Assembly: GCF_029227915.1 (NCBI RefSeq)
Contig: NC_079884.1
Span: forward strand, 19,160,001 to 19,224,000
Direction of reading: 5' to 3'
DNA length: 64,000 nt
Origin: Hydractinia symbiolongicarpus
Taxonomy: Eukaryota > Cnidaria > Hydrozoa > Anthoathecata > Hydractiniidae
Within the stretch, counting starts at the first letter, position 1. Each line of letters opens with the position of its first letter. Below the pieces are notes generated by a model. It did no database searches. It was not told the DNA's origin and saw only the letters and a program-made list of their open reading frames with translations. Made by a program: the position numbers and the translations under genes. Below are positions 48,101-58,853 of this stretch, one piece after another.

Positions 48101-51100
48101 TTTGCGTACAGCCACGTCATAAGAAAGTGACCCGTGATTTCCGTGTCGTGGACTCACAGTTTTACTCACGCAAAGGAATTAATATATAAGAATCAACATT
48201 ATTTTCAATATTTACATAAAAGAAATAAAAATCTATCATGAAGCTACACCAAAAAAATTGCTGACAGTCAGCATTTGAGGCATTGATTTTCAATTGTCAT
48301 GTGACAGACATCATCCGTACAAAGTTTTAAAGTTATAACCTAATACAAGGGAAGTTATGGGGGTAGGGCATTTTTGCCCCCTCCCCCATCCCTACATCCC
48401 CCCATCTACTACACTCGCCTCCCTATACCCCAGCCTGAATATTCAAAACTGTGATGGTTCACGGTGGCGGTGGTTATCCGTACAAGTGTTAAGGGTTGCT
48501 AAAAAAAGTAAAGCGAGAAAAAACGGTTGGGTAGGTAAGCTTTAATTAAAGTGAGAATAGTGTACACCTACATGCTTTTTTTATAAGAATATGCCTTATA
48601 AGAATGTCACGCTGGAATTTTTGGTTAAACACAATAGGTTTATTGTTAAAAAAGCAGTTAAATTGATACGTTTTAAAATAAGTTCTGCACGTTAATTGAA
48701 TTGTCTTTTCATTAATCTGCTCAAATTGTTGTCTCTGTTTTTTGCACAACAGAATCGTCATTCATTTTTTATTTTGCACACAGGAATTTTACTGCATTTT
48801 GAAAAATGCTTAGATGAGCGATTACCCAACCGTATAGTACTTTCCAATCGCCTACCCTTTAATGATAAAAAATTGCATGGGTTATGCTTTGCTCATTCCC
48901 TGAATCCCCCTCCCTTCACCTCTATCAAAAAGCGTATCTTCTAATCTTTCTCCATCATACGTCTTTTTCCTTTGAAGTTTACCGTGTTGTGATAAAAAAT
49001 GTTAAACTACGAACATCAAAATTATTTTGTTCAAACAAATGCAACAGTTTTAAAAAAATGTTTTGTAAAGGTTAGCAACTTCAATTAAATATTAAATATT
49101 CATAATTTAGTTCTGTCACGATAGCCCAGTTGGTTAGCGCGTTCTATTTGGATGCAATGTTCTGCTGCGGTGCTGGTTTGAATCTCCCTGGGACGTTTTT
49201 CTAAAATAAAACTTTGCGAACTAAATCTTGCTGATGACGTCGGTCGGTCGGTCGATTGGTCGGTCGGTTGGTTAGTCAGTTAGGAGTTGGAAACCAATAC
49301 TATCCTCACATGCGAGATAGTAAAAATAACCTATACATTCAATTTAATTTTCTAGATTATAACACGCACTGTGGACCCTTCGGGGAAGGAATATTACTTG
49401 CCTTACTGAAAGCTTTTTCGTGTGCTCCGTGGGTGTCTTGGGGTTTCTGTATGGCTAGCTTTCACACCTTGTGGGTCTGTGCTTTGCTGGTCTGTAATAT
49501 ATATCAGGTGAGTATGCTTTTTTATTTAGGTTGGTGTGAAAGAAGGTGAAATTTACATTGTAAATACCTTGAAATGAATACCCTACCTTTCTTAAAGTTT
49601 ATTTTTCTTAAGGTCTTCAGAACTTTTTTATGCCATCCCTCAATTTCACAATAAGCATTTACACTTTGTCTATCTAAAACTTTACTTGAATATTATGTAC
49701 CATTTGAATGTGAATAATATTTGCGGAGATTAATACCCGCAGAAAAGGTATTTGTATTCCCCGACTTTTTTCGACTCGAAATTTGTATGATCAAGGTCTA
49801 TTTTAAAAGATATTGATATAAAGTGATTGCCAAAACCTCGCTACTTTTCTACTTTCTATGATTTCGCCATATATGGAGAACGTTTATTGAGGATTTGAAA
49901 CTAGATCATATATACTATTTTATTATAATACCTTTATACGTCTGTCTTTTACGGAAAATAGTACCGCAATGCAGTATAAAAAGAACGGGCGAACCCGTGG
50001 ATTTATCAACAGGTTATCGAATAGTAGTAAAAACTGCAACATGCAACATATATCTTGTTAAGTTACCATGAATTATTTTTTTTATATCAGGTCTTCATCA
50101 GATGTAGCACTCATAGCGTCTAGCTATCTGTTGTTAATTTTACGATTAAATGTTTTAGATGTTGTGGCTAGGTATGACCACGAATGAACGGATGAACGCA
50201 CCAAGATATAAACATTTTCACGATAAGAAGACAGGGCATATATCAAGTCCGTTTTCGTAAGTTTATCTTTACCCAGATAATCTCGGTTTCCACTGAGCGC
50301 GTCTTTTTAATACCCCGTAACAATTCTTGGCATCAAAGTGTTAGCAGAAAAAATTATTCTAGGTGGGAATTGTTCAAGAAGCGGCGGGAAAATAAGTTTT
50401 TTATTTCCAATGAATGTAATATTGAATGTCCGCTGTACTCAGGTGTCCCTTATACTCCTTTTCATTAATAAAATGACGTAATCTTCTACGGCATGAAAAC
50501 GAGGCAACCTATGCTAAAGTCATTTCAATATGGCCGAGCGTAAGAGAAGTCGTGGGTCATCCTCGTCACTTGGACGTGAATGTGCAGCTTATGGCTGCTC
50601 TGCTCGTGACTATTACTTCGAAAATGAAGAGAAAATACGTTCCGATACTACCTTCTTCTCATTTCCCGGTGAACCAAGCCGAAAACAAGTCTGGTGCAGC
50701 TTGATAAAACGTCAAGATGGCAGGGATGGTTTCAAGGTCACAAAGAACACTGTAGTATGCGAAAAACACTTTGAAGAACAAATGATTTATAGGCATCCAG
50801 GAGGTACGAAGAAACGATTGCTACCAGATGCCAAGCCAAACATACATGCTTGGAATGACGGGACAAAAAAAGCTCGAAAAGAACCAACATTTAGACCATC
50901 TCCGAAGAAAAAGTATCGAGAACCAAAAACTTTAGATGACTCTATGACAGTTGAAAACGAGCCCTCTGAATTGGATATTATTAAAGCAGAACTGCAACAA
51001 ATAAAAGATGAAAATACTTTTTTAAAACAATATAATACTCAAAAAATTCAAAGATACAATAAGTTGATTAGTGAACAATCAGATAAAGTAAAAAACCTTG

Positions 51101-54100
51101 AAACACAAAATAATGATCAGAAATGTTTTATAAAAGATCTTGAACTTCAGAACCAGAGCTTTTCTGTAAAAAGTGAATTTATGGGGCATGTATTAAAATC
51201 AGATGAATCATGTAATTATTATACAGGTTTTCCATTACTGAAAATATTTCAAGATGTTCTCATTTTTCTTGATGCTGGTGAAACTGGTCAAAATATTATT
51301 TTGTACAACCATAAAGAAGGGAAAAACGATGCACGTGGTCGTAGAAGGTGTTTCTCACCATTGGAAAGTTTCGTGCTGACACTTGTAAAATTGAGACGGA
51401 ATTTTGGAATTATTCATTTTTCATACATATTCAATGCATCAGAAGGTACGATAAGCAATACATTCAATACATGGATAAACTTTATGTACATCAGACTTGG
51501 TAGCATATGTATATGGTTAGGAGTGGCACCCAAAACAAAATTTTGCGAATCAATAACTAATCCACATTGATCAACAGAAATCTTCCAACCCGATAGGTGC
51601 ATAAATTTTTCATATGCTTGGATGGCGATGGGCTCAAAAAATTTGCCATATCTCATTTTCATTTGCACAACTTTGTTTTTCTCATTTTTGTCACCAAATA
51701 CAATGTTATGAGCTATAGTTTTGATCCCCTTCTCAGTTTTTTTAGTTAGATCACCAATTTTATTACAATTAGATGCTGTGAATCTGTTTTTGCGGTACAT
51801 AAACCAATTCGCATCTCTTGCTTGGTCACGCGTATTAACTTCGATTTCTACAGCATGTGCAGAATGTGACCTTAATTCATTCAATATGGCCAATTTTTCC
51901 TCACATATTTCACTTTTTAAGTATTCATCAAGCATGTATTTAATTGAATTAAAAGGAAAACTTGGATAAGGTTATATTCAGTTAGGTTTCCTGTGACTGT
52001 AGAAATGCTAGAATATGCAGCGAAATCAGCTGGCATTGGGGAACATTGATGCGATAAAGTAGAACCAATCGGCATTACTCCATACACTGTATCTGTAAAC
52101 AGAAGCGGATTACGATTTATGATTTTCTTAGCATGATTATTGCTATTCTGATTGTCGCTATTCAAAAAAACTTCCAAATTATAAGCTGGCTCATGTTTTG
52201 TATGGTCGGCTCTAGCATCATACAATGTCGTTTTAATTCCACTGCGCTTTTTGTATTCTGTATCCTCATTTGTATTTCTTCGTTTTGAAACTGGGGAAGT
52301 GATGGTTATATCCTATATTGGGACTTTATCAACACGATTTCTACTCTGAGGAACTGACCACTCACAGGCCTTTGATGTGCATGCTTTCGGTTCTGGAATA
52401 ATTTTTAAGTTATCCAGGACCCATTTAGTCAACAACTTCATCAAAGCGTAAGCGTGAGAACAAGTTCCCACCTTTCCAGCTGGACATTGGCAAAAACAAT
52501 ACAAGATTTCATTTGATAATTTATCAATGGCAACAAAAATCCATCTATCTGCTTTCTTCAAGCTTGCACCACACACACCTTTCAATAAAATTTTCTTCCA
52601 GGAATTGTGCACCCCGAGTAAATGGTTTTTTAATTTTGAGAGACTTTTCTAATACCAGGTCATTGATTATTTTATGGTACTGTTCGATTTGGTATATTGT
52701 TATTTTTGGCAAATTCGTGATGTCTTTTGTCCATCCAGCTGCGTTTTTCGGATGACCTATTTCGTTCCTTAACACCTCTGGGCATTGGATAATGATATTT
52801 CCATTATTCGTCTTCCCATTATTCGTCTTCCCCGGTGATAACAAAATTCCAAGTTTCTCAGCTTTTTTTCTCAGCCATTTTTTATCACTAGTTGGATCTA
52901 CAATGTTATTTTGTGTGCCATTTTTGAAGTACTGCAGCACCCTGATAAAAAAAGGAAAACATTTTTGCTTACTGATGTTCAATTTCTACATAACATGTAT
53001 TTAACATGCAGCTAAAATAGAATAGTCACTCAAATAGTGGTTCTCCTTCAAAGTGTCTATTCCTTTCAGGGTATCACCTCTATAAATTAACCACTTTTTC
53101 AAATGTTCAGCTTTATAACAAGCTAGATTTTTAACATCAATGTGAACAGTACAGGGGCGGATCCAGACTTTTTCAAGACTTAGTCAAAATATTGCTGCCG
53201 CGCAGCAATATTTTAAATTAGTCTTGAATTTAGCAGCTGGGGGTCCTGGGGGTGCTGTAAGCGGGTACAAAAATCGCCGAAAATTGTCTTCCGATTTATC
53301 TAGTTATTAATAAAATTGACAAAAAGAAATGCTAAGCTATAAGAAAATCTCCTAAGAACATTAAATCTCCTAAGATTCAACTCTCAGTCTTACACATCTT
53401 ATTTTAGATAGATAAAAGCACTAAAATTAACAGGGATTAACTACAATAAAGTGAGACAATTGTGAATATATTTCAATATTTAGAAACTCTTGCTATTTCT
53501 GCCAATATCAGGCTTCATCAGCATGACTACGTGAATCAAATGATCACACCGGCCATGGACAGCAAAATGAAACACAATCATAACAAAAACAATAAGAATA
53601 TGGAAAGATCAGAATAATGAAGATGAAATGTACATACATGTGACATGATACATACACACCTCAACCCATGTATTTGTTCAGATATATTTGTTTATTCCAA
53701 GGGCTAAACTCAAGTTTCGTTTGAACTTTAAAAGAAGAATTACGAAGGGCAGTTTTCTGCTTTTTGCATGATGAAATAGGAAAATGCAACTTTCGCTTAA
53801 GAAAGTTGCAACCTGGAACAAGGGGGAACGTAATGATTTGGCTTGAAGTCTACACCAGACTTAACGATACCTTCATAACAAAATAATGTCTTTGGGGTAC
53901 AGTTGTTGATTGCTTCTGCTTTAACTGCCTCCTCAGGAGAAAGAGTATCATATCACAAACAATATGGGAAAGGGAAAATCTGAATAAACTTTTTTTTAGA
54001 TATAAAAATATTTGCCTTTTGGTTTTTAAAAGCAAATTAAAAACAAGGATGATTGGAATAAAAGGAAGGATGCAAGAAAAGTTCTGTGGATGTCATGATT

Positions 54101-56258
54101 ATCAAAACATCAACAAGAGAATTATCACCTACCAATACCAACGATGCTGAGCTGTATAGACAGTCTCCTGATGGATTGGATCTAAAAATAATATATTTTG
54201 CCATGACCTTTCACTCAACAAACTTTGTTTCCTAATAGCCATTCGAAGAGTTTTTTTCATCAACAAACTTAGCTACTTATCCAGTTCTTGCTTCTAATAA
54301 CAACACAAATATTAATTGAGAAAGAACTCCTCCACAATGCTGAAAATTCTGTTCAAGGCTCATTTTACAAAAACAATTAGCCAGCTAGCTAGCTAGCTAT
54401 AGCTAGCTAATTTAATATTTTTGTATTTGTTTTTAATAGTCTGTTGTAAAAAGCTCTCCCTCAACTAGCTTTTCGTAGCGAATATACTGAAAACCTTTAA
54501 ATAAATGCAAGGTGTGTTGGAGAGTAAAAAACTTACTTATCACTTTAAATCAATAATTCCTTTATCTTCACACCTCGCCTCAGATGAAATGTATATATCT
54601 GCACCTGAATTTCGATGAAAACTTTTACCAACCAAGGGATAAATATCCCCAGATAACAATAATGTCCGAGAATAAACACTTTCTGAAAGTTCTTTTTGCA
54701 TTTTACGAACAGATTCAACATTATCACACTTTAAATAAATTAGTAAGCACCCGCGTCAACATTCTGCAGCAGCCATGATAGTACGGAAGGAATCCAAGCC
54801 AAAAGGCGTGAGTCTTTGACTAATCCTGACGGATGGGAGTTAAAACTATAGCCTAACAGGTTATAAGTAACCACGCAGTACGGAACCTAAATTTTCTACG
54901 CTGGCTGCGGGCCACATATTGTTGGACTACGCATGGAGTGTGAAAATTACGTCACGATTTTGACGTCACATGCCCCTTAGGTGAGATGGGAAGGGTTGCG
55001 GGACATAGCTATTTGATTTTTGACTGACTGAGTGACTGATTAGTCAAAATGAATCAGTCAAAATCTGTAAGCTATAATTTGCAACCCTCTCAGTCTATAT
55101 GGTAGTGACGTCACAACTTTGACGTCAACATCGCCATAGGGGAAATGGAGAGGGCTGTGAACCATGGCTTTTCGCCGTAAATAAATTACAATCTGATTTT
55201 TTAACGCTCTCCGTCTGCAACACCTGGATCGTCGACATCATTCGCTTGGCTAACATTTTTCGTCAAATTTACACTTAGTCACGCGACTTATCTGACTAAT
55301 CCTGGATCCGCGCCTGCAGTATCATCATCAATGTCATCTTCTTGTAGTTTGATAGACGGAGGATCTAAAAAGACAAGTTTGTGCTATCTAAACCTTCATC
55401 AACCACAATTACAGCCTAGCTACCTAGCTACCTAGCCACCAAAATCACCACAGATTACGATAATATATGGTACTCACCAACAAGAGAATCTTCAAAAAAG
55501 TTGTAGAAATCAGGAACTTCTATGTATAAATCCATATCTGCATTTAAAGTTAGTTGCTCGCAAAAATAAAATCAGAGCTAAACAACAATACTTCTTCCTT
55601 CCTTCGCGAAAAAGAATTGAAGCTTACTGCTTTCGCAATGTTTTGCCATTAGCTGAGTTGCTAGATCATGGAGATATAATGATTACGCCATTTTATAGTG
55701 GAGACACGAGAGAATAAATGGGAGATGATATTATCTCCATTAAAACAAATTCATGTCGTTTGCATTCAAAATGTTTTTCTCGCCGCCTTCCCAATCAAAA
55801 TTTTTGGCATAGGATGCCTCGTTTCCATGAAAATTTTGAACGACGTAATTTTATTAATGAAAAGGAGTATATCATGGTTTTATTTCTGATTTTCCGGAAA
55901 CCTTTTTAAACTATGCATTGTGTGCTATGGTGTAAAAGAAAGAAACTTTAATTTCAAAATTGACGAGCATATTTATCGCCTGTGAAAACAGGAGGATTAG
56001 AAATGCGCTAAATTGCTAAAAATCTCTTAAAAACATCTGGTGTATCAAATTACTACTGTAATTGTGCTATTTTTTCATTTTATTCTATTTTATACTTATT
56101 TGATTTGTAGAAATGGTGTCATACAGAATACAGCCGACTTCTTTAATTTCTCGTATTTTGGATTAGTGAGACCTCGTAAAATAAATTGGATGAAAGAATA
56201 TGAATTAAGGGAATTTCGAGGCCCACAAGATAACTGGAGAAGGTTCGATTATATATGA
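33194..56258 (+). CDS. ZDHHC17: ZDHHC17/HIP14-type palmitoyl-acyltransferase, 17 exons
   Basis: Golgi/vesicle membrane enzyme that moves palmitate to cysteines of partner proteins recruited by its ankyrin repeats. Exons: 33194-33394, 35521-35654, 36250-36327, 38555-38625, 38697-38770, 39258-39322, 39617-39690, 40261-40475, 41070-41209, 42840-43054, 43605-43729, 43936-44001, 44501-44594, 44825-44908, 49356-49507, 50159-50256, 56111-56258. All GT-AG, phases continuous, 677 residues. Exons 2-8 give the ankyrin repeats ([46 protein letters not shown]). Exons 9-11 hold membrane segments. Exon 13 has [20 protein letters not shown], with the DHHC catalytic Cys; exon 16 has the TTxE motif (TTNERMN) and exon 17 the family C-terminus. 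The exon 10 donor (CCAT|GTATCT) is the weakest site. No disabling change seen. Confidence 0.95.
33906..35372. mobile_element. TAA-flanked MITE-like element in ZDHHC17 intron 1
   Basis: AGCCTAGCTCCCACCAACG at 33906 and the complement AGCCTGGTTCCCACTAATG read from 35372, with AAACATATGTTTAT shared further in. Flanked by TAA at 33903-33905 and 35373-35375. 1467 bp with no recognisable transposase. Confidence 0.75.
36345..38545. repeat. Direct repeats and degenerate ~97-bp array in ZDHHC17 intron 3
   Basis: A segment with GAAAGTTAGCTGTTAAAT and AGCAAATCAAATT is present at 36376-36450 and again at 38342-38380, each followed by ACTTCAAA.. and CTTCAAA.GAAAAT. Between them, 36890-37490 is a loose tandem repeat (GTCCTCACAAATGTTTACAC; CAGTCCTCGCCC) matching the array at 45.9-47.4 kb. 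37735-37850 has AGCTAGC-rich sequence shared with 47535-47640. Confidence 0.55.
40969..41048 (+). repeat. 16-bp minisatellite, five units
   Basis: Five units of CTTGTGTGTCAGCTAT with few changes, ending 21 bases before the acceptor of ZDHHC17 exon 9 (41068-41069). Confidence 0.85.
41210..42839. other. ZDHHC17 intron 9, no embedded gene seen
   Basis: 1630 bp. 41970-42190 is less AT-rich than the surroundings (CTGCGAGCGCGCGTACAAG) and may be a fragment of a repeat, but no ends or coding frame were found. Confidence 0.4.
45600..47860. repeat. Long degenerate tandem array, about 97-bp unit, in ZDHHC17 intron 14
   Basis: Words of the type CAGTCCTTCCTCAC followed by AAAAGTTTACACAAAATGT recur near 46131, 46433, 46535, 46627, 46728, 46830, 46925, 47018, 47113 and 47248, mostly 92-102 bp apart. 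The preceding part (45615-45725: GTTTCCCGTGGAAGAATCCA; CATCTGCATTATTATA) and the following AGCTAGC-rich part match the copy in intron 3 in the same order and orientation. Confidence 0.6.
49117..49195 (+). mobile_element. tRNA-like SINE head, second family
   Basis: CACGATAGCCCAGTTGGTTA (A box, TAGCCCAGTTGG) and, 50 bases on, GGTTTGAATCTCC (B box). The segment between is too long for a tRNA anticodon arm and the ends do not pair well, so this is a tRNA-derived repeat, not a tRNA gene. Confidence 0.6.
50530..51570 (+). pseudogene. THAP-domain transposase, truncated inside the DDE part
   Basis: 346 codons are open. Residues about 13-105 form a THAP zinc finger (CAAYGC, W in KQVWCSL, VCEKHF). Residues about 150-215 are a coiled coil. 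From about 225 the HTH/DDE_Tnp_4-like part begins ([55 protein letters not shown]). Family resemblance stops at SICIW (about 51515); the last 18 codons are simply the antisense of the YqaJ gene. The remaining catalytic domain is missing, so no activity is expected. Confidence 0.8.
53152..55316 (-). mobile_element. hAT-like element (5-bp duplication) inserted in the YqaJ gene
   Basis: Ends: CAGGGGCGGATCCAG at 53152 and, in reverse from 55316, CAGGCGCGGATCCAGG, with TTAGTCA shared further in. CAGTA flanks both sides (53147-53151, 55317-55321). 2165 bp. hAT elements usually duplicate 8 bp, but 5-bp families (hAT5) are known. No transposase is left; it carries part of an OTU-like gene, so it probably moved with help from a relative such as the 5.26-kb copy. 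It includes a (TAGC)n stretch at 54385-54411. Confidence 0.8.
53800..54181 (-). pseudogene. OTU-like/vertnin-like gene remnant, second copy
   Basis: Exon start after TTTTTAG (acceptor at 54182-54183): [20 protein letters not shown], then [18 protein letters not shown] and a stop. After a frame change: [20 protein letters not shown] at about 53880-53820. Each block aligns by eye with the 9185-8522 copy, including the position of the exon start. Confidence 0.6.
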
Positions 56259-57825
56259 GAATGTACCAATTTGAACTTGCTGCAACATGACTTTACAGAA
56301 ATTTAGGAAAGTTTAAGAAAATCTTAAATTATCATAGGCAGGAGGAATTAATCGCAATAATTTTTTTTTTGTGGTTCGAGTAAAGCCTTACTACCTATTT
56401 GTTATTCTCCAATTTGCACTATAGCTCCCCCGCACAGTTTCGTTTGGTACCTTCTGAACCCTGCGTCAACTGTCAGAATAAGCAAAGTCTGACAAATTTC
56501 CGTATCCATTGTCTTATGGAACTCTGGTATATTTTTTGCTGGAATCTTTAATCGCTCGTTAATTTGAAATAACATGCATGCTACTAGGCTGTCAATTTTC
56601 TATTTCTTATTCTATTTTCTACAAATTATCTGAGCTGACTGAATTTTAAATTTCATTAAATAGTGTAAAGTGGGCGCGAAATATTTTTCTACTTTTTATT
56701 GTGCTATTTATGTATTTGAATTCGAGTCCATTCCAGCTCATGCGCAGGTTAACTTGTATAAAACACAAACCAGGATCTAGTTTATTTAGGTAACTGTTGT
56801 AACATGTTGTAAATACGGTCACGATATAGCTACGTTTAATAATGATTTCATATTAAAACAATACTAAACCTTTTACCTAGCAACCACACCTTTTTTATGT
56901 CTCATGCCCAATGCGCTTCCAGTTGTCCTTTTAGCTGCAACTTGATGAGAATAAGTTGTTCATACCTTGTCTGCCAAGATCTACATATAAAAGCAAAATT
57001 TGATAAGCCCATGAGGTGGGTGTATACATTACCTAGTTTTTCAATCAATGGCAGGGCGGGGATAATATTTGGATGGGCTTATACTCAATGTGCTCTTACG
57101 TGGCAGTTAAGGCTGAGCGATTGACAAATGATAGCAGCCGAAAATTTTTGACATCAAGATGACGAGCTGGGGAACGAGCTTGTGGCTCGCCAAGTTTAAT
57201 CAAATTTCAAGCAATTACTGAAATCAATTCGCTACAAATGTTTTCCTTATTGAGGTATCTCTAAATTCTTGTCTCCGCGCTTGTTCTGCACCTATGGTAT
57301 GCTGGCTGAATCAGAGTAGTAATTGTCATAAAAATCTGCATATGTTGTTTAAACAACTTGGCAAGTCACACAAGGTCGTTGTCTAGTTGATCAAGAATTT
57401 CAGAGATTTCTGTGCCGAAATTACCGAGGCTAACCACAAAATATAAATTACTAGTTTACGCCACTAGCCTGGCCGGTGAAATTCTGAATAATAAAACCTA
57501 TTGTTTTTAAACTGAAATCCCTGCCTGATATTCTTATAAAGCTTATTATTATAAAAGAAAAACCGTTTTCGAGCTTTCGGTCAGGGTCCGCACTTTTCGC
57601 TGATGTACTAGCTATAACTTGTGGGTGTAAAGACAAGGAGACAGGAGTACGAAATGAAAATTTTTAAGTTGATACGACAAATTATTTTGTACAAACATAA
57701 GTTAATCACCAAAAGGTTATAGCAAAAATAATTTGTGGTAGTAAAATATAAAATACCAGTTTGAATAAAGCTTATTTAGAAACTCGTAAACCTCTACCAT
57801 ACTTCATGGCAAAACAGTTGTCTCG
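56259..57825. other. ZDHHC17 3' flank, no gene recognised
   Basis: Should include the 3'UTR. No AATAAA lies within the first 100 bases after the stop; no coding or repeat structure recognised. Confidence 0.35.
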
Positions 57826-58330
57826 GTGTTAATTGGTATGCAGCATCAAGCTAGCCAGACATGCAATGCTGAGTCTGACATTAATAGTTTGAGATACAGA
57901 GTCAATACTATGATTCAACTTATACTTAAATGCAACGAACTGTTTATTATTGACCAGAATGTTATAAAACTGTTACGTAAAGCAGCAGAATCAATAAAGG
58001 AAAATAAAAATTTCCTTAAAGTCGCAATATCATGCACCTAAGCATGCCACTTTAAACCAAGGACGACCACCTTATCTTCTCGCAAAATCTCAAATTGAAA
58101 TGTAAGATATCAAAAATGGTTTCAGTAAGTGAGAGTACAATTAAGAGATGTCTTCGTCAATTTGGATTGTCCGTCAGTATAACATACATACATACATATT
58201 GATGACAAAAAGCTGGATAAAACTGTTCAACATTTTGTGAAACGTTTCCCTAATTTTGGATATCGACGAATGGATGGCTTTCTTATATCTAAAGAAATTT
58301 GTGTTACTGAAAAAAGAAATCAAACTTATT
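57826..58330 (+). pseudogene. Integrase-type (rve) transposon protein fragment
   Basis: An N-terminal block (57880-58041: LRYRVNTMIQLILKCNELF) is followed by fragments in shifting frames: GRPPYLLAKSQIEM, VSVSESTIKRCLRQFGLSVS (HTH) and FPNFGYRRMDGFLIS (58250-58290). This order matches the widespread animal integrase-core proteins with GYRRM-G-L before the DDE domain. The DDE part itself is absent. Confidence 0.55.
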
Positions 58331-58853
58331 TCCCTAACTAATTAAACACATTACCAAAGATGAGATTCTGAGGCTAGTAAAGATAATGTAGATGAAATAT
58401 TATTCTGTCCGAAGAGTCCAAAAGGTTTTTCACGCCAAATATGTGATCTATTAAATAAAACGTCATTCAGAGTCAACTGCTTCAACATTCTAGTTTATTA
58501 TGCCAGTAGAAAATATTTCAAGTTGTGCAAAAATAGTTTATTTATTATATATATACTAGTAGAGATAGAGAAATGTTCGTTCTGTCGCAGCGCACCCACA
58601 TCAAAGGGAAATTCCCTAAATGCCAGTCATCAACACATAATAATATGAAATGATATATAAATACCAATAACTAACACAAAATAATATTAATACAAATAAT
58701 AACATATAATAATATTAAATGTGAGATACATGACATCATTAACGCATGCGCAATAGCATACATAGTATATATGCTATTATACAGAATATGAGTAAAAATT
58801 ATCATGACCGTGCCAGAAAAATTGTTGATTGAGATCAAAAATATATATAATAA

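Larger units (their letters stand above)
51517..55535 (-). pseudogene. YqaJ-type nuclease with SWIM zinc finger, split by a hAT-like element
   Basis: Exon 1 is 55535-55478 ([14 protein letters not shown]). Exon 2 starts at 55364, is cut by the element at 53152-55316, and resumes at 53151 to about 53010 ([18 protein letters not shown]-like). Exon 3 begins after the acceptor at 52942-52944 and contains the SWIM finger CFCQC ... CSH (about 52480). Then comes [17 protein letters not shown] (52225), and a YqaJ exonuclease domain at 51935-51517 ([42 protein letters not shown]). Breaks: frameshift near 52590, stop at 52313, frameshift near 51950, and loss of everything after ATPNH, where the family has the catalytic PDG. 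Dead gene. Confidence 0.78.
50440..55715. mobile_element. ISL2EU-like transposon (THAP transposase plus YqaJ/SWIM nuclease), internally deleted
   Basis: Fills ZDHHC17 intron 16. A plus-strand THAP transposase gene and a minus-strand YqaJ-type nuclease gene converge at about 51516. Rough inverted ends are visible: TAAAATGACGTAATCTT near 50468 and, in reverse, TATAAAATGGCGTAATCAT at about 55695; exact ends are uncertain. To my knowledge the pairing of a THAP/DDE transposase with a YqaJ exonuclease is the hallmark of ISL2EU elements. Both genes are truncated at the junction and a second transposon splits the nuclease gene. Confidence 0.65.

Noticed and set aside
49117-49195. Functional tRNA gene
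   Set aside because: A and B boxes are present, but acceptor ends do not pair and the middle is too long; better read as a SINE head.
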